NCBI GenBank assembly: GCA_003599415.1
Contig: QZKB01000132.1
Coordinates: 1 to 35,795, forward strand
DNA: 35,795 nucleotides
Direction: 5' to 3'
From: Ignavibacteriales bacterium
GTDB lineage: Bacteria > Bacteroidota > Ignavibacteria > Ignavibacteriales > SURF-24
Part shown: piece by piece, positions 8,753 through 16,959 of the stretch
Layout: the number at the start of each line of letters is the position of its first letter
Position numbering within the stretch: position 1 is the stretch's first letter
Translations under genes and position numbers: made by a program
Notes under the pieces: generated by a model
What the model was told of the DNA's origin: nothing
What the model saw: the letters and a program-made list of their open reading frames with translations, nothing else
The model's database searches: none

Positions 8753-9727
8753 TTGCGAGTTTTAGTAACCGGGGGAGCCGGATATATTGGTTCTCATGTA
8801 GTTAAAATGCTTTTAGAACAAAACTATGATGTTGTTGTAATTGATGATTTATCGAGAGGACATAGAGAGGCTGTTCCTGCCGGAGTTAAGTTTGAACAAA
8901 TAAGTTTATTAAATTATAATAAGCTTCAATCTGCTGTTGATAGCTTAAATGTTGATGCTGCTATCCATTTTGCTGCATTTGCATACGTTGGCGAATCGGT
9001 TGAAAACCCCGGGATGTATTACGAAAATAATGTTGCCGGAAGTTTAAATCTTATTAAAGCTTTACAATTAAGCGGTGTTAAAAAAATTGTTTTCTCGTCC
9101 ACTTGTTCGTTGTATGGTAACCCGGAAATTATACCTATATCAGAAAAGGAAAGCATTAAACCGATTAATCCTTATGCGAAAACTAAATTTATGATTGAAC
9201 AGGTTCTGAATGATTTTGATTCTACCTTTGGAATTAAGTATGCCGCTTTAAGATATTTCAATGCTGCCGGTGCTGATTTTAAAGCTGAGATTGGAGAAAG
9301 TCATGATCCTGAACCGCATCTGATTCCAATTGTATTGCAGGCCGCATTGGGCAAAAGAGAAAAGGTTACTATTTACGGAGATAATTATCCAACAGCCGAT
9401 GGGACTTGCATAAGAGATTATATTCATGTTTATGACCTTGCCGATGCACATATAAAAGCATTGGAATATTTGAATGAAAAAAATGAATCGCTGATTGTAA
9501 ATCTTGGTACCGGGCAAGGATATTCTGTAAAAGAATTGATTGACAGTGCAAAAGAAATAACAGGTAAAGAAATTAAAGCTGTAATTGGTGAAAGAAGAGC
9601 AGGTGATCCTGCAGTTCTTGTGGCCGATAATAAAAAAGCAAGAGAAGTTCTTGGTTGGAATCCAAAGTATGGATTGAATGAAATCATTTCAAGTGCATGG
9701 GAATGGCATAAAAACCAGAAGTATTGA
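8753..9727 (+). CDS. galE: UDP-glucose 4-epimerase
   Basis: Interconverts UDP-glucose and UDP-galactose with bound NAD. The 324-residue length is standard. The Rossmann glycine motif GGAGYIGSH lies at 7-15, the substrate Ser/Thr region FSSTCSLYG at 114-122, and the catalytic Tyr141-x-x-x-Lys145 in NPYAKTK. RYFNAAGAD and IRDYIHVYDLADAH are typical GalE signatures. Translation starts at TTG. Upstream lies a divergent spacer, downstream a strong hairpin terminator. Together with rfbA and rfbC it supplies sugars for surface polysaccharide; the flanking genes would also let it work in galactose use. Confidence 0.95.
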   Translation: MRVLVTGGAGYIGSHVVKMLLEQNYDVVVIDDLSRGHREAVPAGVKFEQISLLNYNKLQSAVDSLNVDAAIHFAAFAYVGESVENPGMYYENNVAGSLNLIKALQLSGVKKIVFSSTCSLYGNPEIIPISEKESIKPINPYAKTKFMIEQVLNDFDSTFGIKYAALRYFNAAGADFKAEIGESHDPEPHLIPIVLQAALGKREKVTIYGDNYPTADGTCIRDYIHVYDLADAHIKALEYLNEKNESLIVNLGTGQGYSVKELIDSAKEITGKEIKAVIGERRAGDPAVLVADNKKAREVLGWNPKYGLNEIISSAWEWHKNQKY

Positions 9728-9749
9728 TTATGATTATTGCTTATTGAAT

Positions 9750-9792
9750 AATGCAGGTATAACATAAATATGTTTTACCTGCATTTTATTTT
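9750..9792 (+). terminator. Terminator of galE
   Basis: A long hairpin: AATGCAGGTA (9750-9759) pairs with TACCTGCATT (9776-9785), with an inner 5-bp stem AACAT/ATGTT (9761-9765 with 9770-9774) after one mismatch. TTATTTTT follows. Confidence 0.85.
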
Positions 9793-9812
9793 TAACTGTG
9801 AACATCCGTTGA

Positions 9813-9830
9813 ATCTGTGTTATCTGTGTT
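9813..9830 (+). repeat. Tandem pair of the 9-mer ATCTGTGTT
   Basis: Two head-to-tail copies (9813-9821 and 9822-9830) lie in the galE-rfbA spacer, flanked by the similar words AACATCCG and TTCATCCG. It looks like a fragment of a dispersed intergenic repeat rather than a regulatory site. Confidence 0.5.
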
Positions 9831-9866
9831 CAGTTATTCTTCATCCGCTATTCTCTTCAATTTACT

Positions 9867-9895
9867 CAGCCAAAGGCTGATCCCGCTTTGCGGGA
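9867..9895. repeat. Double mini-hairpin repeat
   Basis: Two adjacent perfect hairpins: CAGCC-AAA-GGCTG (9867-9879) and TCCCGC-TTT-GCGGGA (9881-9895 with the last A at 9895). Both have 3-base loops and they are much more GC-rich than the surroundings. No T-tract follows, so they are not a terminator. They resemble small dispersed palindromic elements. Confidence 0.6.
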
Positions 9896-10022
9896 CATAT
9901 ACCATTTTCTCATGCAAAATTTATTAGCTAAGGATAAAGCCGATCCGCATTTGATGTACATTTCCCATGTACCATTTTCCATTTGTAATCCTTATCTTTA
10001 TTCGCAAAAAAATGGAAGTAAT

Positions 10023-10886
10023 ATGAAAGGAATAGTTTTAGCCGGCGGTGCAGGCTCACGTCTTTATCCCATCACTAAAGTTTACAGCAAGCAGTTAACC
10101 GTTATTTATGATAAACCATTAATTTATTATCCGTTGTCTATCCTAATGCTAGGCGGAATAAAAGATGTTTTAATAATCTCGAATAAAGAGACTATTCCTC
10201 TCTACAAGCAGCTCTTTAATGATGGAAAGCAATTCGGAATGAATATTAATTATGCTATACAGGATGCGCCTAACGGAATAGCTGAAGCATTTATTATTGG
10301 TGAAAAGTTTATAGGGAATGATAATGTTACCCTGGTTTTAGGCGATAATATTTTTTACGGGAAACTTGATTTCTTTTATAAAGCACTTGAACATAAAGAC
10401 GGTGCCACTGTTTTTGGATACCAGGTGAATGATCCTGAACGATACGGTGTTGTTGAATTTGATGAGAATGGATTGGCTATATCACTTGAAGAAAAACCCA
10501 AAATGCCCAAATCAAATTATGCGGTGCCGGGTTTGTATGTTTATGATAATAATGTTATTGAGATTTCTAAAAATCTGAAACCATCTGCACGTGGTGAACT
10601 TGAAATTACCGATGTGAACATTAAATATCTTGAGATGAAAAAATTAAGAGTTGAGAAAATTGGCCGTGGCGTTGCCTGGCTTGATACCGGAACACCTGAA
10701 GCATTGTTGCAGGCTTCAAATTTCTTTGGAGTAATTGAAAGCAGGCAGGGATTGAAAGTTGCCTGCCTTGAAGAGATAGCCTTTAATCAGGAGTTTATCA
10801 CTAAAGCTGAGTTTGAAAAACTTGTTGATTCCGTTCCGAAATCACTTTATAAAGAATATCTTACAAAAGTGCTTAAAGATGCATAA
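10023..10886 (+). CDS. rfbA: Glucose-1-phosphate thymidylyltransferase
   Basis: Makes dTDP-glucose from dTTP and glucose 1-phosphate, the first step to dTDP-rhamnose. The start chosen is the ATG at 10023, preceded by GGAAG; it gives 287 residues, the family length, and puts the invariant MKGIVLAGGAGSRLYPIT at the N terminus. The frame stays open back to 9888, but that 45-codon extension runs through repeat DNA. Further motifs are SKQLTVIYDKPLIYYPLS, VLGDNIFYG and EEKPKMPKSNYAVPGLYVYD. rfbC follows after 78 bases. The other two genes of the pathway (rfbB, rfbD) are not in the window, so the end product could be rhamnose or another dTDP-sugar. Confidence 0.95.
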   Translation: MKGIVLAGGAGSRLYPITKVYSKQLTVIYDKPLIYYPLSILMLGGIKDVLIISNKETIPLYKQLFNDGKQFGMNINYAIQDAPNGIAEAFIIGEKFIGNDNVTLVLGDNIFYGKLDFFYKALEHKDGATVFGYQVNDPERYGVVEFDENGLAISLEEKPKMPKSNYAVPGLYVYDNNVIEISKNLKPSARGELEITDVNIKYLEMKKLRVEKIGRGVAWLDTGTPEALLQASNFFGVIESRQGLKVACLEEIAFNQEFITKAEFEKLVDSVPKSLYKEYLTKVLKDA

Positions 10887-10964
10887 CCAGATATACTCTA
10901 ACAGGCATCGGCTTGAAAACTAATTAGTTACTTTGCTGAAAAAAATTATAAAAAAAATTCTAAT

Positions 10965-11513
10965 ATGAAAATTATTGACTCTGAAATTGAAGCTGTAAAA
11001 TTTATTTACCCTGATATATTTCCTGATGAACGTGGTTTCTTTCTGGAATCTTATAATAAAAAACGATATGAGGAAGCAGGTCTGAATGTAATCTTTGTCC
11101 AGGATAATTTTTCCAAATCTGTTAAAGGAACAGTCAGAGGATTGCATTACCAGGTTGGAGAAAATGCACAGGGTAAGTTATGTTTTGTTATTCTTGGAAA
11201 AGTACTGGATGTAGCGGTTGATATAAGATTTGGTTCACCGACTTTTGGCAAATATGTTTCTGTTGAACTTACAGAAGAAAGGAAAAACCAGATTTGGTTA
11301 CCACCCGGTTTTGCTCATGGCTTTTCTGTTCTATCCGATGAAGCGATATTTTGTTATAAGTGTACAGGATTTTACAGTAAGAAAGATGAACGAGCAATAA
11401 TCTATAATGATCCGGAACTTAACATAGATTGGAAAGTTGATAATCCAATTATCTCTGCCAAAGATCTTTCAGCAAAGAAATTCAGGGAAATAGAAAAGGA
11501 TTTTATCTTTTAG
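10965..11513 (+). CDS. rfbC: dTDP-4-dehydrorhamnose 3,5-epimerase
   Basis: Epimerises C3 and C5 of dTDP-4-keto-6-deoxyglucose. The 182-residue cupin has PDERGFFLESY at 20-30, the catalytic His61 in RGLHYQ, and a conserved Tyr131 in CYKCTGFY; LPPGFAHGF at 112-120 is a signature. No clear Shine-Dalgarno is seen before the ATG. It follows rfbA and likely shares its transcript. Its stop codon interlocks with that of the convergent bshA (4-base overlap), leaving no room for a terminator. Confidence 0.95.
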   Translation: MKIIDSEIEAVKFIYPDIFPDERGFFLESYNKKRYEEAGLNVIFVQDNFSKSVKGTVRGLHYQVGENAQGKLCFVILGKVLDVAVDIRFGSPTFGKYVSVELTEERKNQIWLPPGFAHGFSVLSDEAIFCYKCTGFYSKKDERAIIYNDPELNIDWKVDNPIISAKDLSAKKFREIEKDFIF

Positions 11514-12634
11514 CAAAGCAACGTTTTATAAAATTCTTCATACTGCGGAACGATAATATCTTTCTCAAAAACATTTACAGCGCGGTTTCTTGCGTTCCTC
11601 GAAAATTCTTTGTACTTCTTTTCATTAGTAAGTAGTTCTATCGAGTATTTCGCCATCCTGTCAACGTCAAGAATTTCTGCAATGTAGCCTGTTACGTTGT
11701 GCAGATTTAATTCAGGTAAGCCACCCACACTTGAACTTATTACGGGCAATCCGCATGACATTGCTTCTAAAGCCGCCAGACCAAAGCTTTCCGATTGCGA
11801 AGGCATAAGAAACAAATCCGACGCGCCTAAAATTTCCGGTAGTCCGTCCTGCTTACCAAGAAAATAAACTTCTTTCTGAAGATTTAATTCACGAGTCAGT
11901 CTTTCGCAATCAGACCTGTCCGGCCCATCACCAATCAGAATAAGCTTGGAAGGAATTTCTTTATGTACTTTATTGAAAATATAAATTACATCCTGAACCC
12001 GTTTTACCGGGCGGAAATTTGAGGTATGAATTAAAATCTTTTCATTGTTGGGAGCAATTTTATTCCTGAAGTTATCATCCTCTCTCGGTTTATAAAGTTT
12101 AGAATCAATAAAATTATTTATAACAACTATATCTTTTTCAATATTATAATTAGTTATTGTTTTTTCTTTCAGAAATCTGGATACTGCAGTTACTCCGCAG
12201 CTTTCTTCAATACTGAATTTAACTAATGGCTGAAATGAAGGTTCTAATCCTACAAGTGTTATATCGGTTCCATGTAATGTGGTAACAATCTTCAGGTCAC
12301 CGTTTGTTTTACGGATAATCTCTTTGGCTAAATAACCGCTAATTGCGTGGGGAATAGCGTAATGAACATGAATCAGATCCAGTTTTTCATAACGGATTAC
12401 TTCAACCATCTTGCTTGTTAAGGCCAATGAGTATAGTTGGAATTCAAACAGAGGATAATTGCTCATTTCAACTTCATGGAAATAAATATTAGGAATGAAG
12501 TTGGATAGCCGGTGAGGCATTGCATAACTAATAAAATGAATTTCGTGACCCTTGGATGCTAATTCTTTACCTAATTCTGTAGCAACTACACCGCTGCCGC
12601 CGTAAGTTGGATAACAGGTTATTCCTATTTTCAT
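11510..12634 (-). CDS. bshA: N-acetyl-alpha-D-glucosaminyl L-malate synthase (bacillithiol synthesis)
   Basis: A GT4-family glycosyltransferase that joins GlcNAc from UDP-GlcNAc to L-malate, the first step of bacillithiol, a low-molecular-weight thiol. The 374-residue protein has the family signatures MKIGITCYPTYGGSGVVAT at the N terminus, HVHYAIPHA and TTLHGTDITLVG in the first domain, and PSQSESFGLAALEAMSCG with VGGLPEL in the second, where UDP-GlcNAc binds. No membrane segment. It is transcribed alone toward rfbC and overlaps it tail to tail. The other pathway genes are not visible here. Confidence 0.93.
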   Translation of the reverse strand: MKIGITCYPTYGGSGVVATELGKELASKGHEIHFISYAMPHRLSNFIPNIYFHEVEMSNYPLFEFQLYSLALTSKMVEVIRYEKLDLIHVHYAIPHAISGYLAKEIIRKTNGDLKIVTTLHGTDITLVGLEPSFQPLVKFSIEESCGVTAVSRFLKEKTITNYNIEKDIVVINNFIDSKLYKPREDDNFRNKIAPNNEKILIHTSNFRPVKRVQDVIYIFNKVHKEIPSKLILIGDGPDRSDCERLTRELNLQKEVYFLGKQDGLPEILGASDLFLMPSQSESFGLAALEAMSCGLPVISSSVGGLPELNLHNVTGYIAEILDVDRMAKYSIELLTNEKKYKEFSRNARNRAVNVFEKDIIVPQYEEFYKTLLC

Positions 12635-12868
12635 TTTTTCTCTTGATAAGTGTTTTTAAGATGCGCTGATTAATATAGCTTTTTATGGCTTATAATCATA
12701 AAAGAAACCTTAAAGTTCACTAAATTCTCAAAGTTCTTGCAGAAATTTGTGGTTTAATTTTTCGGCTTATCTTTTCCAGAAAAAAATAAAGACTTTAAGG
12801 CTTAGATTAGCAGAATACGTTAAAAAATACTATATTTTACCTGTAAAAAAATAAAATTAAGGAATGAA

Positions 12869-13150
12869 ATGGCTCATCACAAATCAGCTAAAAAAAGAAT
12901 AAGAAGTACTAAAAGGAAGACTGAATATAATAAAGCTGCAACTTCCAAGATAAAAACATTAACAAAGAAAGTTTTAGCTTCGGATAACGTAAAAGAGATA
13001 GAACCGGTTTATAAGGAAGCTGTTGCTACTTTAGACAGAAATGTGACAAAGGGACGCTTACATAAGAATACCGCTGCAAGAAAAAAAGCTGCTTTAACCA
13101 AGCATGTTAATAAACTCTCAAAAAAGACTGAAACAGCAGTAAAAGCCTAA
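12869..13150 (+). CDS. rpsT: 30S ribosomal protein S20
   Basis: The 93-residue protein starts MAHHKSAKKRIRSTKRK and is Lys/Arg-rich and helical throughout, typical of S20, which binds 16S rRNA early in small-subunit assembly. AAGGAA lies before the ATG. A TATATTTTA box at 12831-12839 about 30 bases upstream may be the promoter. The gene is monocistronic and ends at a strong terminator. Confidence 0.97.
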   Translation: MAHHKSAKKRIRSTKRKTEYNKAATSKIKTLTKKVLASDNVKEIEPVYKEAVATLDRNVTKGRLHKNTAARKKAALTKHVNKLSKKTETAVKA

Positions 13151-13172
13151 GTCCTTTTCAATAGATTTTAAG

Positions 13173-13206
13173 AAGCAATACCCTCTTAAGAGTATTGCTT
13201 TTTTTT
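13173..13206 (+). terminator. Terminator of rpsT
   Basis: A 9-bp stem AAGCAATAC (13173-13181) pairs with GTATTGCTT (13192-13200) and is followed by TTTTTT. Confidence 0.9.
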
Positions 13207-13219
13207 ATCTTTTGAATCC

Positions 13220-14728
13220 TCATAATGAAGTGATGGTATCAATACCTTCGGGCATGGGTAAATAAAATTTTACAGGCAAAAGACTTCCGTCCTTTCTGAA
13301 CAGCCTTTCTACTTTTTTCTTAATCAGCACACTATGTTCAATAAAAATTCCATCTTCTATTATTGATCCGAAGATATAACTTGTACCTTTAATTAAAACA
13401 TCGTTTCCGATAATAAGAGGATGCTCATCACTGCCGGTCATATTAACGCTTGATTCAATTCTGCTTCCGTTCCCAATAGTAATATTTCCCTTTATAATAT
13501 CACCCCACAGGATTTCTACTCCGTCACCAATAATTAAATTCTGGTTGGTAAAACATGAAAGATGAACATTTTCCCAAATAGTCACATCTTTTCCAAATTT
13601 AACATTGCAGTTTACAAATACATTTTTTTTAAGATCAAGATTGTAATTAAGCTTTACACCTTTACCAATATAAACACCTTTACCAATCTGTATGTCAAGA
13701 GGAATACCTTGTTTGTCCATCTCAATGATATCTTCAATAACCGTTTCATGAATAAAGAAATCATCCGGGTCATGTATTTCAATTAAATCTTTCAGTTTTT
13801 CGTAAGCAAGTGAGCGGGCTACCTTTTCCATTTCCATTAAAACAGATTTGTTGTTAAATCCCATTAACACATGCTGGCATTTAGGGCTTACAGCTTTTAC
13901 CTGGTAATCATTTTGGTTGAATAATGAAATCAAATCGGTTATATAAATTTCTTTTTGAGCATTATCGTTGCGTAATAAAGTGATCAACTCATAAAGCTTT
14001 TCCGATTTGAAAGCATATACGCCGGAATTAAATTCATTGTTATTAATTAATTCCTGTTTCGAATAAGAGTATTGCTTCCCTTTGAATTCAACTATGTAAG
14101 GTTCATTATCCTTAATCCTGAGTATATCTTTGTGTTCGATAATTTCAATGACGTTCCCTTTTTCCTTACCTGAATTATTTCCTTCAATATCTTTTTCTTT
14201 TACACGGATAATTCTTCCGTAGGCATTCAGTTCCGGGTTGCCTTCATAAATTCCCGTCAGAACCATCATATCGGAACCAGAATCAATAAACTCGTGCCTG
14301 AACATTTCCATTGTTTCTTTGTCTATCAAACCCATATCACCGGGCAGTACATAAATAATACCTTTAAACCTGGATGAATCAATTTTTTCCAGAGCGACCT
14401 GAACTGCATGACCGGTACCATTTTGTTCTTCCTGGTATGCAAAAACATTATTCTTCTTTTTACCGATTACAGTCATAACATCTTCTGCTTTTATTCCGAC
14501 TACAATTACGGTATTCAAATTATTAATGGCTTTTACAGAAGCGTTATAAACACGCTCAACGGTTGGCACTTCCCATATTTTATGAAGCATTTTGGAACGG
14601 TGGGATTTTATCCTTTTACCATGCCCCGCCGCAAGTATTATAGCAAATTCATTATAGTCGTAATTGAATTCAGAAGAAAAATTTTCCAGTGTTTGATATA
14701 CTTGTCGTTCTTCAACATTTAATTCCAT
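13220..14728 (-). CDS. GlmU-like sugar nucleotidyltransferase with left-handed beta-helix domain
   Basis: 502 residues. The N-terminal uridylyltransferase-like domain (about 25-340) has IILAAGHGKRIKS...KMLHK, the GlmU-type signature with Lys in place of the usual Thr, EEQNGTGHAVQVA, and VLPGDMGL. The C-terminal part (about 345-480) is a row of imperfect hexapeptide repeats (IGKGVYIGKGVKL; LIIGDGVEI; ITIGNGSRI) forming a left-handed beta-helix. The acetyltransferase signatures of true GlmU (the catalytic His region and the NYDG motif) are missing, so only the nucleotidyl transfer should work, probably making UDP-GlcNAc or a related sugar. The 24-residue N-terminal extension is unusual. Whether it replaces GlmU or acts beside it cannot be decided here. 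It is monocistronic. Confidence 0.85.
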   Translation of the reverse strand: MELNVEERQVYQTLENFSSEFNYDYNEFAIILAAGHGKRIKSHRSKMLHKIWEVPTVERVYNASVKAINNLNTVIVVGIKAEDVMTVIGKKKNNVFAYQEEQNGTGHAVQVALEKIDSSRFKGIIYVLPGDMGLIDKETMEMFRHEFIDSGSDMMVLTGIYEGNPELNAYGRIIRVKEKDIEGNNSGKEKGNVIEIIEHKDILRIKDNEPYIVEFKGKQYSYSKQELINNNEFNSGVYAFKSEKLYELITLLRNDNAQKEIYITDLISLFNQNDYQVKAVSPKCQHVLMGFNNKSVLMEMEKVARSLAYEKLKDLIEIHDPDDFFIHETVIEDIIEMDKQGIPLDIQIGKGVYIGKGVKLNYNLDLKKNVFVNCNVKFGKDVTIWENVHLSCFTNQNLIIGDGVEILWGDIIKGNITIGNGSRIESSVNMTGSDEHPLIIGNDVLIKGTSYIFGSIIEDGIFIEHSVLIKKKVERLFRKDGSLLPVKFYLPMPEGIDTITSL

Positions 14729-14988
14729 TCAACCCTCAGGATGTTACTTTTTAGCTTTTTATATTATAAAATAACTTAATAATTTTTCAAAGACAATTAA
14801 TGATCGGATGATTTGGAATACAATCTGTTAATTTCAATTAACATCACCCAAAGTAATAAACTCAGCATCAAAAAGTTGAGAATAATTACTTCCACTAAAA
14901 AGAAACTGTTCTTTTGGATGAATCTAATATATATTATTTTTCAGCTATAAAATAAAAATCCAACTCTTTTTAAATTAAGGATAGAAAA

Positions 14989-15978
14989 ATGCAAACAAGA
15001 AAAATTTTTATCCTGTTGCTTGCAACTTTATTCCTAAGTGAATTTTCTAATTCACAAACCTTTTTTACTCAGCCTTTGGCTCATACATTTTCGATAGTAG
15101 CACGTGATACGGTTACAGGTGAGATGGGCGTTGCAGTTCAGTCGCATTGGTTTTCAGTCGGTTCTGTCGTTTCCTGGGGAGAAGCAGGTGTAGGTGTAGT
15201 GGCAACTCAGTCATTTGTAAATCCTTCATTCGGTATAAAAGGACTTGAATTATTAAAGAAAGGATTAACTCCGCAAGAAGCGGTTGATAAACTAATTGCC
15301 GAAGATAATGCGGGAGACGTAAGGCAACTTGCTATACTTGATTCAAAGGGAAGAGCTGCAGCGTGGACAGGGAATAAATGTATTCCCGAAGCCGGACATA
15401 TCGTTGGTGATAATTTTTCTGTACAAGCCAACCTGATGCTGAATGATAAAATTTGGCCGGCAATGGCAAAAGCATATAAAGAAACTAATGCACCACTTGC
15501 TGAAAGAATGCTTGCCTCATTAATTGCCGCACAGGATGCCGGTGGTGATATCAGAGGTAAACAATCAGCAGCTATTCTTGTAGTTAAAGGAACATCAACC
15601 GGAAAAATCTGGGAAGACAGAGTAATTGATTTACGTGTTGAGGATAATGAAGAACCATTGAAAGAAATTGAAAGGATATTAAAAGTCTACCGGGCTTATG
15701 AACATATGAATGCAGGTGACCTTGCAGTTGAAAAAAATGATATGAAAAAAGCAATGGAAGAATATAATACTGCTCAAAAGATGTTTCCTGATAATGAAGA
15801 AATGCAATTCTGGACAGCAGTTACTTTAGCCAACAATGGAAGACTTGAAGACGCACTCCCTATATTCAAATCTGTTTTTACTAAGAATAATAATTGGAAA
15901 ATATTAACGCCAAGGTTAATAAAAGTTGGTCAATTAACCGTTGATGAAAAAGAATTAAATAAAATACTGGAACAGTAA
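14989..15978 (+). CDS. Secreted DUF1028 family protein with TPR-like tail
   Basis: 329 residues. A signal peptide spans about 1-22 (KIFILLLATLFLSEFSNS). The DUF1028 domain (about 30-225) has HTFSIVARDTVTGEMGVAVQS, WGEAGVGVVATQ and GGDIRGKQSAAILVV, all typical; the family is placed in the Ntn-hydrolase-like group and its activity is not established. Residues about 230-310 look like tetratricopeptide repeats (AGDLAVEKNDMKKAMEEYNTA; DALPIFKSVF). It starts the set DUF1028, DUF4380, homocysteine methyltransferase; the next gene begins 1 base after its stop. Confidence 0.88.
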   Translation: MQTRKIFILLLATLFLSEFSNSQTFFTQPLAHTFSIVARDTVTGEMGVAVQSHWFSVGSVVSWGEAGVGVVATQSFVNPSFGIKGLELLKKGLTPQEAVDKLIAEDNAGDVRQLAILDSKGRAAAWTGNKCIPEAGHIVGDNFSVQANLMLNDKIWPAMAKAYKETNAPLAERMLASLIAAQDAGGDIRGKQSAAILVVKGTSTGKIWEDRVIDLRVEDNEEPLKEIERILKVYRAYEHMNAGDLAVEKNDMKKAMEEYNTAQKMFPDNEEMQFWTAVTLANNGRLEDALPIFKSVFTKNNNWKILTPRLIKVGQLTVDEKELNKILEQ

Positions 15979-15979
15979 T

Positions 15980-16900
15980 ATGAAGTACTTAAGTTTGCTT
16001 TTAATGATGTTGTTTGTCTTTAATCTTTCGAAGGCAAAGTCCAAAGTAGAAATATTAGAGCAAAGTGATAAAACGTATTTGCTTAGATATGAAAATCTTG
16101 AAGTGGTTGTTCAGCCTTCATTTGGTGGAAGAATTATTTCTCTTAAACTGAATGGAAAAGAATTACTTGTTGGCAAAGAAGTCAATCCTTCAAGCTACGG
16201 CTCTACATTCTGGCCAAGCCCGCAAACCGTCTGGGATTGGCCGCCGCCTGAGATACTGGATTCCAAACCTTACAAAGCGAAGATTAAAAAAGAAAAATTA
16301 ATTCTTACGAGTGATGTTGATACTGTTCTTGGAATGCAGTTTCAGAAAGAGATTTCAATTGGCGAAAAAACCAAATCAGTGAAGATAGAATATTCAATTA
16401 AAAATACTTCACTGGAAAATAAGAAAGTTGCTGCATGGGAAATTACACGAATGCCAAAAGGCGGATTAGCTTTTTTCCCAAAAGGATTAATTGAACCGAA
16501 AGTAAAACGGTTTGATCCCATTCCTTATGAAGAGAAAGACAATATCCTTTGGTATAAGAATGATGAAACAGAGAAGATGACAAACCATAAATTAAGTGTT
16601 GCAGATGGCAGTGAAGGATGGCAGGCATATGCTGTAAATGGATTATTGTTCATAAAGAATTTTGATGATTTTAAACCAGAAAACCAGGCACCCGATGAAG
16701 GAGAAATACCATTATATGTTCATCCTGAATTACCTTATGTGGAAATCGAGGCACAGGGACCATATGAAACAGTAAAACCAAATGATAAACTTAAATGGAA
16801 AATGAAATGGTATGTCCGGGAAATTCCTGATGATATTAAATTGGAAATTGGTAATTTGAAATTAGTTAACTTTGCACGAAGTATTATTAATAGTAATTAA
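15980..16900 (+). CDS. Secreted DUF4380-like protein
   Basis: 306 residues with an N-terminal signal peptide (LSLLLMMLFVFNLSKA). The body looks like the DUF4380 family, related in fold to galactose-mutarotase-like beta-sandwiches: VVQPSFGGRIISLKLNGKEL near 40-60, TFWPSPQTVWDWPPPE near 78-93, WEITRMPKGG near 154, and a late YVEIEAQGPYET. Function is unknown; by fold, binding or modification of a carbohydrate in the periplasm is plausible. It follows the DUF1028 gene by one base, so they are cotranscribed. Confidence 0.78.
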   Translation: MKYLSLLLMMLFVFNLSKAKSKVEILEQSDKTYLLRYENLEVVVQPSFGGRIISLKLNGKELLVGKEVNPSSYGSTFWPSPQTVWDWPPPEILDSKPYKAKIKKEKLILTSDVDTVLGMQFQKEISIGEKTKSVKIEYSIKNTSLENKKVAAWEITRMPKGGLAFFPKGLIEPKVKRFDPIPYEEKDNILWYKNDETEKMTNHKLSVADGSEGWQAYAVNGLLFIKNFDDFKPENQAPDEGEIPLYVHPELPYVEIEAQGPYETVKPNDKLKWKMKWYVREIPDDIKLEIGNLKLVNFARSIINSN

Positions 16901-16906
16901 ATTAAA

Positions 16907-16938
16907 TAGCCCTTCCCTTTAGGAAGGGTTGGGATAGG
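16907..16938. repeat. GC-rich hairpin repeat element, intergenic copy
   Basis: A short element with a 7-bp stem CCCTTCC/GGAAGGG (16910-16916 with 16922-16928) followed by a G-rich arm (TTGGGATAGG). It is related to the copies at 34290-34323 (opposite orientation) and 34563-34594. No T-tract follows, so a terminator role is unlikely. Confidence 0.65.
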
Positions 16939-16959
16939 CTAATAAAAAGGATTATTGAA

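Noticed and set aside
9430-9765. 111-codon antisense ORF over galE
   Set aside because: Overlaps the conserved C-terminal half of galE and runs into its terminator.
9813-9895. Possible CRISPR or riboswitch in the galE-rfbA spacer
   Set aside because: Only two 9-mers without spacers and two simple 3-base-loop hairpins; no repeat-spacer regularity and no known riboswitch core.
9888-10022. 45-codon N-terminal extension of rfbA
   Set aside because: It runs through repeat-rich spacer, has no ribosome site, and the conserved family start MKGIVLAGG is at 10023 with GGAAG before it.
12700-12790. AAAGTTC direct repeats upstream of rpsT
   Set aside because: Short, imperfect and unstructured (TTAAAGTTC and CTCAAAGTTC); may be a relic of a dispersed repeat but not enough to call.
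16907-16938. Terminator after the DUF4380 gene
   Set aside because: The stem is followed by a G-rich arm and not by Ts, and similar copies lie inside coding sequences.
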